This document shows, one piece after another, positions 8,903 through 18,555 of a stretch of DNA of 54,473 bases. The DNA lies in the NCBI RefSeq assembly GCF_009857505.1, contig NZ_WWCP01000039.1, positions 1 through 54,473 on the forward strand, written 5' to 3'. The stretch is from Duganella lactea (GTDB taxonomy: Bacteria > Pseudomonadota > Gammaproteobacteria > Burkholderiales > Burkholderiaceae_D). A program made the position numbers and the translations under genes. Within the stretch, counting starts at the first letter, position 1. Every line of letters begins with the position of its first letter. Under the pieces are notes generated by a model. That model was not told where the DNA came from and did no database searches. It saw nothing but the letters and a program-made list of their open reading frames with translations.

Positions 8903-9412
8903 ATGAGAAGCAAAACCATCACCCGTGCCGCACTCGTCGCCGCTTTCGGCGCCGCCATGGTGCCGATGCTGAGCGGCGCAATCACCACCAAAACCCAGAC
9001 CTTCGACGTCACCCTGAAAATCATCGCCGACTGCATCATCGCCACCAGCACGCTGGACTTCGGCCAGTCGCAGGGGGTACTGGCGACCGCCGTCAACCAG
9101 ACCAGCCAGTTGCAGGTAACGTGCACCAACACCACGCCCTACAATATCGGTCTGAACGCCGGCACCGGCACCGGCTCCACCATCGGCGCGCGCGTCATGA
9201 GCGGCACCGGCGCCAACACCAGCACTGTCGCCTACAACCTGTACCAGACCGCCGGCGCCACCAACTGGGGTAACACGCCAGGCAGCGACACCAAATCCGG
9301 CACCGGCACCGGCAGCCTGCAAACCCTGACCGTGTATGGCACGATTCCAGCGCAATCCACGCCGCAGCCGGACACGTACAAATCGACCATCACCGCCACC
9401 GTTTATTTCTAA
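8903..9412 (+). CDS. Spore coat U (SCPU) domain secreted pilin-like protein
   Basis: The ATG at 8903 is chosen because AGGAG lies 6 bases upstream; an earlier in-frame ATG at 8840 has no such site. The 169-residue product has a signal peptide ending near residue 25 (MLSGAITTK). The SCPU domain follows, with two Cys (IIADC and QVTCTN) that should form the family's disulfide and a C-terminal beta strand (YKSTITATVYF) suitable for donor-strand exchange. SCPU proteins are secreted pilins assembled by chaperone-usher systems. No chaperone or usher gene is present in the window, so this is an orphan subunit here. Confidence 0.85.
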   Translation: MRSKTITRAALVAAFGAAMVPMLSGAITTKTQTFDVTLKIIADCIIATSTLDFGQSQGVLATAVNQTSQLQVTCTNTTPYNIGLNAGTGTGSTIGARVMSGTGANTSTVAYNLYQTAGATNWGNTPGSDTKSGTGTGSLQTLTVYGTIPAQSTPQPDTYKSTITATVYF

Positions 9413-9619
9413 GCCTTACACCTCTTCCGCCGCCAGCCCCATAAGCAGCTGACGACGCGACCAGCAGTCCCTCCGGCGCCCAAGCCCGCGCTAAAGTTTC
9501 CCCTCATATTTTAAGTACCGCCCTGCCCCGAGCCACACCGTTTACTTCTGATTATTGAAGCCGGCGCAAGGGAGCTTTGCTCCGTGACCTATTGGCACGC
9601 GTTCGTCGCGTCCCCATAC

Positions 9620-9640
9620 TGTCTGCATCAGAAACAGACA
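9620..9640. promoter_or_regulatory. Inverted repeat upstream of the epimerase gene
   Basis: TGTCTGcatcagaaaCAGACA is a perfect 6-bp inverted repeat with a 9-base spacer. It ends 3 bases before the AAGGAG ribosome-binding site of the gene starting at 9655. Its position suits an operator that blocks transcription or translation initiation. No regulator gene lies beside it. Confidence 0.4.
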
Positions 9641-9654
9641 TCAAGGAGCAGGAC

Positions 9655-10548
9655 ATGAAAGTATTCGTCACCGGTGCGGCCGGTTTTATCGGCGGCTCGA
9701 TCGCCGCTGGTCTGGTCAAGGCCGGCCATGAAGTTGTTGGCCTGGTGCGCCAACCAGAACAACTGGAAGAAGTGAAGAAGATCGGCGTGACCGGCATACT
9801 CGGCGCGCTGGATGATCGTGCACTGCTGAGCGCGCAGGCACGCGCGGCCAACGCCGTCATCAACGCCGCCAGCAGCGACAACCGCGCGGCGGTCGAAGCG
9901 CTGATCGAGGGACTGGCCGGTTCGGGCAAGGTGTTGCTGCACACCAGCGGATCGAGCATCGTCGGCGACGCCTCGGGCGGCGCAGGCACGGACCAGATCT
10001 ACCACGAAGATCAGCTTCCCGAACCCACCGCCGACAAGGCCGCCCGCGTGGCGATCGACAACCTGGTGCTGGACGCCGCCAACCACGGCGTGCGCTCGGC
10101 GGTGCTGTGCAATACGCTGATCTACGGCCACGGCGCGCTGCCGCGCGACTCGGTGCAGCTGCCACGGCTGCTGAAGCAGGCGCGCAAGAGCGGCATCGTC
10201 CGCCACGTCGGCCCCGGCCGCAATATCTGGTCGAATGTGCACATTGACGATGTGGTGGATTTGTACCTGCTGGCGCTGGACAAGACCGACGCCGGCGCCT
10301 TCTATTTCGTCGAAAGCGGCGAGGCGTCGTTCCGCGACATGAGCGGCGCGATCGCCACAGCCCTGGGCCTGGGCGAGCCGCAGGACTGGCCGCTGGAACA
10401 GGCCAAAGAAGCATGGGGCGACGAAATGGCTTCCTATGGCCTGGGTTCGAACAGCCGCGTGCGCGGCGCCCGCGCCCGCAAGCTGGGCTGGCAACCACAC
10501 CGCCCGCCGGTGCTGGAGTGGATCGCCAACGACATGCTGACCGCGTAA
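9655..10548 (+). CDS. NAD(P)-dependent epimerase/dehydratase-like atypical SDR
   Basis: The start at 9655 is supported by AAGGAG 7 bases upstream. The 297-residue protein opens with MKVFVTGAAGFIGG, the Rossmann G-x-x-G-x-x-G nucleotide-binding motif of extended and atypical SDRs. Later it has the usual LIYGHGALP substrate-pocket segment and an N-V-H-I-D-D-V-V motif. The catalytic Y-x3-K is not obvious: where extended SDRs have Tyr, this reads PTADK, with Pro four residues before the Lys. The protein may therefore be an NmrA/atypical-type reductase or a redox sensor. Substrate is unknown. It is monocistronic with a candidate terminator just after the stop. Confidence 0.8.
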   Translation: MKVFVTGAAGFIGGSIAAGLVKAGHEVVGLVRQPEQLEEVKKIGVTGILGALDDRALLSAQARAANAVINAASSDNRAAVEALIEGLAGSGKVLLHTSGSSIVGDASGGAGTDQIYHEDQLPEPTADKAARVAIDNLVLDAANHGVRSAVLCNTLIYGHGALPRDSVQLPRLLKQARKSGIVRHVGPGRNIWSNVHIDDVVDLYLLALDKTDAGAFYFVESGEASFRDMSGAIATALGLGEPQDWPLEQAKEAWGDEMASYGLGSNSRVRGARARKLGWQPHRPPVLEWIANDMLTA

Positions 10549-10553
10549 GCTGA

Positions 10554-11870
10554 CTACTCGGCAGCCGGTTCCGGCTGCCTTTCCGGTGCGATTGGCGGCT
10601 GCGCCGCCGGCGGCAGCACTTTGCGGCTGAAGGTTTTCATGTGGGCCGCCGCATCGATCTCCTTACCATTGACAATCAGCTTGCTGTCCCTGATTTCGAT
10701 GGTCGAGCGCAGCACCTGCTTGTCCAGCACGGCGTAACCGTCGCTGACGGCCTTGCCGATCAGCTGTTCGGCATCCGGCGCGGCGGCGCCCCCGTCCTTG
10801 GAGGCGAACACGCGCGCAAGGTCTTTCACCAGCGCCACCGGCACGCGCACTTCAAAGCGCGCCACCATTTTCTTGGCCCACAAGGCAACATTGCTGAAGT
10901 CCGCCTCGACTAACTTCTGGAAGCCGATACTGCCTTTGATCGAAGCCGTATTCCCGCGATAGGAAGCGCTGATATCGTCAATCACCAGCGTGGCGCCGGC
11001 GGCCATGGCGCGCTTGCCGAAGTCGGTCATCAGCCCGGTCAGCGCCTTGGTCTGCGCTGCCTGCGACAGATGGCTGTTTTGCTGCGCGCGCATGCCCTTG
11101 TCCAGATCGGCCAAGGCCTTGGCCGGCAGGTTCGTCAGGCGGAACGCGACATTGGTGCGTTCGATTTTTTCATTGCCAAACACAATCGCATCGACCGTGG
11201 TGCGCGATGCCATTTCCGCCATCGCGCCGCGCCGTGTCACATCCGAGCGCAAGGTAATGCCGTCCAGCCGCACGATCTCCTTGCTGTCGCCTTCGGCCCG
11301 CATGGCGCGCGCGGTGACGACGCCGATTTTGACCACTGCGTCGCCATACGCCACACCGTCCGCGCCACGCCGCTGCTTGCCGCTGAAACCCATGTTGACC
11401 ACGCTGAACGAGCTGCCCGGCGCCGTCACCAGCAGCGACGGCCACGAACCGGTGCTGGTGACGGCGCTGCCGGCCCTGTCGGTGGTGAAGTTGGCCACCG
11501 CCTCAGTCCAGCTGAACTCGGTGCCGTTGGCCTGCTTGTAACTGTGCGCCGCCATCTTGCCGACATAATCGACCTGGCCTTTGGCGCTGCCGGACACGCG
11601 CTCCAGCGGGAATGGGCGCTCGGTGCCGAAGAGCCGCTTCAGCCTGGGGCGCAACTCGGGCGAGAACGCGAATTTGGCGTAATTGTCGAGCTGCCTGGTG
11701 AAGTTGGGCTCGTCCGGCAAGGCCTTCAGTTCGCTGACCAACTGCGCCAGCACGGGGCCGAACTCGCCGGCGGGTTCGGGCGGCCTCGGTTTGACGGGGT
11801 TGGCGACGGCAGGCATGGCCAGCAGCGCGCCGGCCATGGCGGCGGCGAGTAAGGTCTTATTCATTTCCAT
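10554..11870 (-). CDS. YdgA-like DUF945 family exported protein
   Basis: This 438-residue protein has a signal peptide (about residues 1-23, ending MPAVANP) followed by a Pro-rich segment. A long beta-rich region of the DUF945/YdgA type follows, including FSVVNMGFSGKQRR and an Arg/Lys-rich mid-section. YdgA-type proteins are periplasmic or membrane-anchored, and their biochemical role is not established. The gene lies one base after the stop of the DUF885 gene, so the two form a translationally coupled pair. Two in-frame ATGs (11870 and 11864) are possible; the GGAG at the end of the upstream gene fits either. Confidence 0.75.
   Translation of the reverse strand: MEMNKTLLAAAMAGALLAMPAVANPVKPRPPEPAGEFGPVLAQLVSELKALPDEPNFTRQLDNYAKFAFSPELRPRLKRLFGTERPFPLERVSGSAKGQVDYVGKMAAHSYKQANGTEFSWTEAVANFTTDRAGSAVTSTGSWPSLLVTAPGSSFSVVNMGFSGKQRRGADGVAYGDAVVKIGVVTARAMRAEGDSKEIVRLDGITLRSDVTRRGAMAEMASRTTVDAIVFGNEKIERTNVAFRLTNLPAKALADLDKGMRAQQNSHLSQAAQTKALTGLMTDFGKRAMAAGATLVIDDISASYRGNTASIKGSIGFQKLVEADFSNVALWAKKMVARFEVRVPVALVKDLARVFASKDGGAAAPDAEQLIGKAVSDGYAVLDKQVLRSTIEIRDSKLIVNGKEIDAAAHMKTFSRKVLPPAAQPPIAPERQPEPAAE
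10560..10583 (+). terminator. Possible terminator for the epimerase gene
   Basis: GGCAGCCGG-TT-CCGGCTGCC followed by TTT forms a strong hairpin 12 bases after the epimerase stop. It overlaps the last codons of the convergent DUF945 gene, so the same DNA serves as coding sequence on the minus strand. The T tract is short. Confidence 0.5.
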
Positions 11871-11871
11871 C

Positions 11872-13650
11872 TCACTCCAGGTCAGGATACGGGCTTTTGC
11901 CGCCTTCGGCGATGAACTGGTCGATGCGCGCCTCCAGCACCGGCAGCGGCACCGAGCCCAGTTGCAACACGGTGTCGTGGAAATTGCGGATGTCGAATTT
12001 CTGCCCCAGCGCCTGTTCGGCTTTCTTGCGCGCCTTGAGGATGCTCATCTCGCCCAGATAGTAGGACAGCGCCTGGCCCGGCCACGAAATGTAGCGGTCC
12101 ACCTCGGTTTCGATCTCGTGCGTGGACAGCGCGGTGTTCTCGCTCAGGTAGTCCTGCGCCTGCTTGCGGGTCCAGCCCTTGCTGTGGATGCCGGTGTCGA
12201 CCACCAGACGCGACGCGCGCCAGGCCTGATAACTCAGCATGCCGAAGGTTTCATACGGTGTTTCGTACATGCCCATCTCGGCGCCCAGACGCTCGGTGTA
12301 CAACGCCCAGCCCTCGCCGTAGGCGGAAATGTAGGCGTTGCGGAACGGCGGACGGCCCTTCTGCTCCATCGCGATCGGCATCTGGAAAGCGTGGCCCGGC
12401 GCCGATTCGTGCAGTGTCAGCGCCGGCATGCTGTACAGCGCGCGCGACGGCAGGTTGTAGGTGTTGACCAGGTAGACGCCCGGACCGCCACGGCCCGAGG
12501 TGTAGAACGGCGCCTGGTCATCCGGCACCGGAATGATGGCGAAGCGGCGGCGCGGCAGATAGCCGAAGTATTTCGAGACCTTGCCGTCGAACTTCTTGGC
12601 CACCCAGGCGGAGCGCATCAGCAGCTCTTCCGGGGTTTTGGCGTAGAACTGCGGATCGGTGCGCAGGAATCGCAGGAAGGCCGGCATATCGCCCTGGAAT
12701 TTCACCTGCTTCATCACGTCCAGCATCTCGGTGCGGATCTTGGCCATTTCCTCCAGGCCGATATTGTGGATCTGGTCCGCCGTCAGCGAGGTGGTGGTGA
12801 ATTCGACGATCTTCGACTGGTAGTAGGCTTTGCCATCCGGCAGACTCTCGGCCGCCAGTTCTTCGCGCGCGGCCGGCACATACTCTTCGCGCATGAACTT
12901 CAGCAGCGACTGGTGGGCCGGGATCACCGAGGTGGCGATCACTTTGGCCGCCTGCGCACGCAGCTCTTCCTTCAGCGCGTCCGGCATCGAGGCCGGCATG
13001 TCCTTGAACGGCGCGTAGAACACCGTGTCCTGCGGGGTTTTCGCATCGGTCACGGAGGTGATCGATGCATCGCGCCCCACCAGCGTGATCTTCGGCGGCG
13101 TGAAGCCACGCGCCATGCCGGCACGCATATTGACGATTTCGTCGTTAAAGTAGCGCGGCGTGTCGGCCAGTTGCTTGAGGTAGGCGCGGTACTCCTTTTC
13201 CTTGCTCATCGGACGGCGCGCGGTGTAGGTCATATTGGACCAGAAGGCGGTGTCGGCGTTCAGCGGCTTTTCGTATTCCTTGAACTGCTGCGCGGCGATG
13301 AAGGCGGCGATCTGCGACTTGTACACCTGGTAGTTGATGCGCTCCGGCGCCGACAGGCGGGATTCCTTGATGCCGTCCAGCTTCTTCATCACGCCCTGCC
13401 AATAGACCAGGCGCTTGTTCTGGGTGGCGGCGTCGATTTGCGGCAGCGAGGTCGATATACCGCTGTCGTCATCGTCCTCACCGTCCTCCTGTTTCTGGCT
13501 GGTGCGCCATTTCCATTCCTGCGTGTAGACCGCCTTCAACTGCGCATCCGACGGACCGGGCTTGGCCGCCGCCGGGGTGGCGGCGTGCGCCGCGCTTAAA
13601 CACAACAACAGGCATGCGCCGGCGATGGCGGTGTTGAACTTCTTTTCCAT
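11872..13650 (-). CDS. DUF885 family exported zinc-dependent peptidase-like protein
   Basis: This 592-residue product has a signal peptide (residues 1-23, cleavage after AHAA). The DUF885 core follows, with the characteristic metal-site motif HESAPGH in ALTLHESAPGHAFQ, then the conserved YGEGWALYTERL and AWRASRLVVDTGIHSKGW blocks. DUF885 proteins resemble M32/M3-type metallopeptidases with an HExxxGH zinc site and act on unknown peptides, probably in the periplasm. It is the first gene of a pair with the DUF945 gene. All family hallmark residues seem present. Confidence 0.88.
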   Translation of the reverse strand: MEKKFNTAIAGACLLLCLSAAHAATPAAAKPGPSDAQLKAVYTQEWKWRTSQKQEDGEDDDDSGISTSLPQIDAATQNKRLVYWQGVMKKLDGIKESRLSAPERINYQVYKSQIAAFIAAQQFKEYEKPLNADTAFWSNMTYTARRPMSKEKEYRAYLKQLADTPRYFNDEIVNMRAGMARGFTPPKITLVGRDASITSVTDAKTPQDTVFYAPFKDMPASMPDALKEELRAQAAKVIATSVIPAHQSLLKFMREEYVPAAREELAAESLPDGKAYYQSKIVEFTTTSLTADQIHNIGLEEMAKIRTEMLDVMKQVKFQGDMPAFLRFLRTDPQFYAKTPEELLMRSAWVAKKFDGKVSKYFGYLPRRRFAIIPVPDDQAPFYTSGRGGPGVYLVNTYNLPSRALYSMPALTLHESAPGHAFQMPIAMEQKGRPPFRNAYISAYGEGWALYTERLGAEMGMYETPYETFGMLSYQAWRASRLVVDTGIHSKGWTRKQAQDYLSENTALSTHEIETEVDRYISWPGQALSYYLGEMSILKARKKAEQALGQKFDIRNFHDTVLQLGSVPLPVLEARIDQFIAEGGKSPYPDLE

Positions 13651-13672
13651 AACGCTCCAGAGGACAGGTTGA

Positions 13673-15856
13673 TTACATATCTAACAAGTTGCGGCCTTCC
13701 CGCACCAGCGCGGCAAAGCCTTCGGCATTCAGCGGACGGCTGTAGTAGTAGCCCTGCATCTCGTCGCACCCGCGATCGGTCAGGAATTGCACCTGTTCGC
13801 GCGTCTCCACGCCTTCCGCTATGACCCGCATATTCAAATTGTGTGCCAGCGAGATGACCGACAGCGCGATCGCCGCATCGGCGCTGTTGGTGGTCACATC
13901 GTCAACGAAGGATTTGTCGATTTTGAGCACGTCGATCGGGAAGCGTTTCAGGTAACTGAGGCTGGAATAGCCGGTGCCAAAGTCGTCCAGTGAGATGCCA
14001 ACGCCAATGTCCTTCAGGCGGCGCAGCGCCGCCACCGCCTTGTCCGGATCGCCCATCACTGTGCCTTCGGTGATCTCCAGGCCCAGATATTCAGGCGCCA
14101 CGCCGAATTTGCGCAGCGTCGCTTCCACATAGGGCACGGTGGCGTCGTTGGCGAACTGCCCCGCCGCCAGGTTGACCGCCACCTTGATTTTGCCCAGCCC
14201 CTGGTCCTGCCACACCTTCATTTGCGCGCACACGCTCTCCAGCACCCACTCGCCGATGCTGTTGACCAGGCCATATTCCTCGGCCAGCGGGATGAAGCGG
14301 TTGGGCGGCACTTTGCCCAGCACTGCACTATTCCAGCGCAGCAGCGCCTCAGCACCGACCACGGCGCCCGTTTTCAGGCATACCTGCGGCTGATAATGGA
14401 CCTCGAACTCCGCGCGCGCGATGGCCCCGCGCAGCTGGCTCTGAATCGCCAGCTTGTCGCGGATTTCGGCGTCCATACGTTCGGTGAAGATGGCGTAGTT
14501 GTCACGGCCGATTTCCTTGGCGCGGAACAGCGCCGTGTCGGCGTTGCGCACCAGTTCATCGAAGCTGTCGCCGTCACTCAGGCTGACGGCGATGCCGATG
14601 CTCGACGTGACGGTGATCTGCCGGCCATCGATCATCAGCTCCTTGCGCAAGCCAGCCAGGATGTTCTGCGCCAGCGCCATGGTGGCGCTCAATTGCGGAT
14701 CGTCGGCGACGATGATCTGAAACTCGTCGCCGCCCTGGCGCGTCACGGTGTCGCCCTCGCGCACGGTCTCGCTCAGGTAACGGGAGACCACTTGCAGCGC
14801 CTTGTCGCCCATGTCGTGGCCATACGAGTCGTTGATGCTCTTGAAGCGGTCCAGGTCCAGGCACATGACGGCCACGCAGCGGCCCTCGCGGCTGGCGGCG
14901 CTAAGCGTCTGCGCAAAGCGCTGGCGCGCCAGCAGCCGGTTCGGCAGGCCGGTCAGGGCGTCGTGGTTGGACAGGAAATCGATCAGGTGCTGCTCGGCCT
15001 TGCGTTCCGTGATGTCCATGAACACGGCCACGTGGTTCATCACATGGCCGCTCTCGTCGCGCACCACCGAGGCGCTGAGCAGGCCCGGATAGATGTCGCC
15101 GTTCTTGCGGCGCGCCATGATCTCGCCCGACCAGTGGCCGGTCTTCATCACCGACTGCAGCATGGCGTCGAGGGCACTGGCGTCGTGGGCGCCGGCGTGC
15201 AGCATGCCGATGCTCTGCGCCAGTACCTCGGCGGCGCTGTAGCCGGAAATCTGCGTGAAGGCGGGGTTGGTGGCGACGATGCGCCCCGTGCGGTCGGTGA
15301 CGACGATGGCGTCCTGGGTCGCCTCGAACACCTTGCTGGCCAGGCGCAGGAATTCCTCGTTGGCGCGGCGCTGCTCGACTTCCTTCGCCAGTTCGGCGGT
15401 GCGTTCGGCCACGCGTTGTTCCAGCAACGCGCGTTCATCGGCCAGCGCCTTCTGCGCGCGCCCCAGGCGCACATGGGCGTCGGTGCGGGCCAGGATTTCC
15501 TCGGTCTGGAACGGCTTGGCGATGAAGTCCACCGCGCCAAGCGCGAAGCCGCGCACCTTGTCGTCGGTGTCGTGCTGGGCGGACAGGAAGATCACCGGCA
15601 CCTGGCACAGCGCCGGCGTGGCCTTCAGCCGGCGGCACACCTCAAAGCCGTCGATGCCGGGCATGCGGATGTCCAGCAGGATCAGCTCCGGCGGCCGCGA
15701 TTGCGCGGTCCACAGGGCCAGCTCGCCGTTGGGGGCCTGACGCACATAGTAGCCGGCCTCCGTCAGCAGGTCGCTCAGCAGCTTGAGCGAGGCCGGCGTG
15801 TCTTCCACGATCAGCACTTCGCCCTTGGTGTGTTGTTCCGACAAATCCCGGTGCAT
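13673..15856 (-). CDS. Response regulator with PAS, GGDEF and EAL domains (c-di-GMP turnover)
   Basis: The ATG at 15856, preceded by GAGAG, is preferred over an in-frame TTG at 15874; it gives 727 residues. The domains in order are a receiver (about 15-130, phospho-acceptor in LILLDIRMPG), a coiled-coil linker, PAS (about 170-290), GGDEF (about 310-460) and EAL (about 475-720). The GGDEF site is intact (LDLDRFK, SIND and GGDEF), and an RxxD inhibitory site (REGD) lies five residues before it. The EAL site also looks intact (EALLRW, VNLA, LEITE, DDFGTGYSS, LKIDKSF, AEGVE). Either activity, or a GTP-regulated phosphodiesterase, is possible. It sits just downstream of a hybrid histidine kinase gene in the same orientation, a likely phosphodonor. 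Confidence 0.93.
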   Translation of the reverse strand: MHRDLSEQHTKGEVLIVEDTPASLKLLSDLLTEAGYYVRQAPNGELALWTAQSRPPELILLDIRMPGIDGFEVCRRLKATPALCQVPVIFLSAQHDTDDKVRGFALGAVDFIAKPFQTEEILARTDAHVRLGRAQKALADERALLEQRVAERTAELAKEVEQRRANEEFLRLASKVFEATQDAIVVTDRTGRIVATNPAFTQISGYSAAEVLAQSIGMLHAGAHDASALDAMLQSVMKTGHWSGEIMARRKNGDIYPGLLSASVVRDESGHVMNHVAVFMDITERKAEQHLIDFLSNHDALTGLPNRLLARQRFAQTLSAASREGRCVAVMCLDLDRFKSINDSYGHDMGDKALQVVSRYLSETVREGDTVTRQGGDEFQIIVADDPQLSATMALAQNILAGLRKELMIDGRQITVTSSIGIAVSLSDGDSFDELVRNADTALFRAKEIGRDNYAIFTERMDAEIRDKLAIQSQLRGAIARAEFEVHYQPQVCLKTGAVVGAEALLRWNSAVLGKVPPNRFIPLAEEYGLVNSIGEWVLESVCAQMKVWQDQGLGKIKVAVNLAAGQFANDATVPYVEATLRKFGVAPEYLGLEITEGTVMGDPDKAVAALRRLKDIGVGISLDDFGTGYSSLSYLKRFPIDVLKIDKSFVDDVTTNSADAAIALSVISLAHNLNMRVIAEGVETREQVQFLTDRGCDEMQGYYYSRPLNAEGFAALVREGRNLLDM

Positions 15857-15912
15857 GTAAAAATCTCTCGCCAAGTCAACTACTCTGGATTGCGTCCACT
15901 ATCATATACCGC

Positions 15913-18477
15913 TCAGGCCAGAGGCTCCAGTTCATTCCCCGCCTGGTCCAGCAAAGCGCACAATTGCGGATACTGATGCAACTGCACCAGATGCCCGATG
16001 CCGGCCACCACGTCGGCCAGCGCCGGCGGCAACGGCTCCAGCAACGCCGCCACGCGCGCCAGATTCAGCTCCTGCAGGGCGGTCTTCAATTCGGCGCGCA
16101 GCGCCGGCACCAGTCGCCGCAGATCGCGGCTTGCCAGCGGCGCCGGCGCCATCTGGCGCGCGGCCATGCGGTGACGACGCACGAATTGCAGGTTCAGTTG
16201 CTGCTCCAGCACCGCGTACAACTGCTCCTGCTCGACCGGCTTGCGCATGAACTCATCGGCGCCGGCGGCCAATGCGTCCTCGCGCTCCTCGGCGAAAGCC
16301 GACGCGGTCAGCATCACGATGGCCGGCTGCGGGCCGTCCCGGTTGGCGCGGATCTGACGCGTGGCGCCGATGCCATCCAGCCCCGGCATGCGCCAGTCCA
16401 TGAACACCAGGTCCGGCAGCCACACTTCAATCATGGCCAGCGCCTGCAAGCCATCGCCGACCACCGCCACATCAAAGCCGAGTGGCTTGAGCAGGCTTTC
16501 CATCAGCGCGCCGCTATCGGCATTGTCGTCCGCCACCAGCACGCGGCGCTGCTGCTGCGGCGCCAGTGGGCTGACTTCATCGCGGCGCACGGCGGGCGCC
16601 TCATCCGCCACCTGCGCCATCACGGCGAAGAAGAAGGTGGCGCCCTTGCCCGGCGCCGATTGCAGCGCCAGCGTGCCGCCCATCAGCTGCACGAACTCGC
16701 GCGAGATGGTCAGGCCCAGACCCGTCCCCTCCTTCGCGCCCGGCCCGTCGGCCTGGATGAACGGCTCGAACACGCGCGCCTGATCCTCTTCCTTCATGCC
16801 GGGACCATTGTCGATGACGGCAAACGCCAGCTCGCACTGGCTGCCGCGCGAAAGGCCGCGCACCTTCAGCGTGACCTTGCCCTGCGCGGCGAATTTGACC
16901 GCGTTGGACATCAGGTTCAACAGCACCTGACGCAGCTTGGTGCCGTCCACCCGCGCACTGGCCGGCAGGCCGACGCTGTCCAGCACCAGCTCCACGTTGT
17001 TCTGCATCGCGCGCATGCTGACCATGTCCATCACTTCCTGCAGCATGTCGTTCAGGTTGACCACTTCCGTTTGCAGCACGACGCGGCCGGCCTCGATCTT
17101 GGACAATTCGAGAATATCGTTGATCAACGTGAGCAGGTGCTGGCCGGAGCGGTGGATGATGGCCAGGTTGCGCTTCTCCTCCGGCAGCATGTTCTTCGAA
17201 TCGGCCATCAGGCGCGAGAAACCGATGACGGAATTGAGCGGCGTGCGCAACTCGTGGCTCATATTGGCCAGGAAGGTCGACTTGGCGTGGTTGGCCGTCT
17301 GCGCCTGGCGCACCGCCACCGACAGCGCGTTGGTGCGCTCGGCAACCAGTTCCTCCAGATGGATGCGGTGGCGGCGCAGCTCCTGCTCCGCCACGCGGCT
17401 GGCGGTGACGTCGTAGTTGACGCCGACCATGCGCATGGCGTGGCCGTCGCTGTCGCGGAAGGTCATGCCATCGGCCTTTATGTAATGGACCGAGCCGTCC
17501 GGCCAGATCAGGCGATACTCGACGTCGAATTCGGCGGTGCCGTTGAGCGCCTGCTGCAACAGCATGCTGGTCGGCACGGCGTCGTCCGGGTGCACCATGC
17601 CGCGCCAGGCCTCGAACGGGTTATCCAGCTTGCGTCCCTCCATGCCATGCAGGCGGTACATCTGTTCGTCCCACACCATCTGGCCGCTGACGATGTTCCA
17701 GTCCCAGATGCCGATCGCCGCCGCGCTGGAGGCGATCTGCAGGCGCTCCTCGCTGGCGTGCATGGCCACGTAGCGACTTTCCATCAGCCGCACCATCTCG
17801 CGGATGGAGGCGTTCAGCGTTTTGAGTTCGCCGGTGTACCAGTCGCGCGGCGGCGAGGCGCCCGGATTCTGGCCGGCCTTCACACTGGCCGCATAGCGTT
17901 CGATATTGGTCAGCGGCTTGAAGATCAGTTGCCACAGCAGCAGGTAGAGGCTGAGCACCAGCGTCACGTCCAGCACGAAAATCAGGCCAGCGATGGTGTA
18001 CAGGCGCTGGCGCAGTTGCTCGACCAGCAGTGCCGGCGAGGCGTAAACGGTGATGGTGCCGATATGCTGGCCAAGCGCCACAATCGGCCGCTGCTCGGCC
18101 AGCAGCTCGGGGTCGGACGGCAGGCGGTCGGCCAGCACCAATTGCGCCTGCGCGTTCCGGACCAGGATGAAAGGACGATTGCCGGCCAGCGGCGTCACCG
18201 CGCTGGCGTACAGGTCGCGGTTGCTCAACCCGCTTTTCATGATGGTGACGATTTGCGTCTCGTCGAAATTCCAGGCCGGCAGCGCCACGGCGACGGCCAG
18301 TTCATCGGCGCTGCTGGCCAGCGTGGTGCGCAGTTGCTCCCAGCGCTGCGCCCGTTCCAGCTGATAGAAATACAGGGCGAACGTGGTCAGAACCAGAGTT
18401 ACGACGGCGGTCAACGTCACACTGACGAAGACTGCGATAGACATTTTTCCTGCACGGCGGGCAAGTCGGGCCAACAT
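15913..18477 (-). CDS. Membrane hybrid sensor histidine kinase (PAS-HisKA-HATPase-REC)
   Basis: This 854-residue inner-membrane kinase has a first transmembrane helix at about 12-38, a periplasmic sensor region of about 115 residues, a second helix at about 160-185 and a HAMP-like linker. A PAS domain (about 240-365), the phosphorylated His box NMSHELRTPLNS, the ATPase domain (G1 box DNGPG, G2 GTGLGL) and a receiver (about 640-760, Asp in LVFMDWRMPG) follow. The last roughly 85 residues are helical and resemble a degenerate Hpt region without a clear phosphorylatable His. It lies upstream of the REC-PAS-GGDEF-EAL gene with about 56 bases between them, which suggests one phosphorelay feeding c-di-GMP control. 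The signal is unknown. Confidence 0.92.
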   Translation of the reverse strand: MLARLARRAGKMSIAVFVSVTLTAVVTLVLTTFALYFYQLERAQRWEQLRTTLASSADELAVAVALPAWNFDETQIVTIMKSGLSNRDLYASAVTPLAGNRPFILVRNAQAQLVLADRLPSDPELLAEQRPIVALGQHIGTITVYASPALLVEQLRQRLYTIAGLIFVLDVTLVLSLYLLLWQLIFKPLTNIERYAASVKAGQNPGASPPRDWYTGELKTLNASIREMVRLMESRYVAMHASEERLQIASSAAAIGIWDWNIVSGQMVWDEQMYRLHGMEGRKLDNPFEAWRGMVHPDDAVPTSMLLQQALNGTAEFDVEYRLIWPDGSVHYIKADGMTFRDSDGHAMRMVGVNYDVTASRVAEQELRRHRIHLEELVAERTNALSVAVRQAQTANHAKSTFLANMSHELRTPLNSVIGFSRLMADSKNMLPEEKRNLAIIHRSGQHLLTLINDILELSKIEAGRVVLQTEVVNLNDMLQEVMDMVSMRAMQNNVELVLDSVGLPASARVDGTKLRQVLLNLMSNAVKFAAQGKVTLKVRGLSRGSQCELAFAVIDNGPGMKEEDQARVFEPFIQADGPGAKEGTGLGLTISREFVQLMGGTLALQSAPGKGATFFFAVMAQVADEAPAVRRDEVSPLAPQQQRRVLVADDNADSGALMESLLKPLGFDVAVVGDGLQALAMIEVWLPDLVFMDWRMPGLDGIGATRQIRANRDGPQPAIVMLTASAFAEEREDALAAGADEFMRKPVEQEQLYAVLEQQLNLQFVRRHRMAARQMAPAPLASRDLRRLVPALRAELKTALQELNLARVAALLEPLPPALADVVAGIGHLVQLHQYPQLCALLDQAGNELEPLA

Positions 18478-18555
18478 CGGAAACCATTATGGGGGTTGAT
18501 CTGAACTGTTACCACTCAGATCATAGGTTCAAAATGCAAGCAAGTCCATGACTAT

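Noticed and set aside
15964..18504. Plus-strand open frame of 846 codons
   Set aside because: Antisense of the hybrid kinase; Gln/His/Arg-rich sequence without any recognisable motif.
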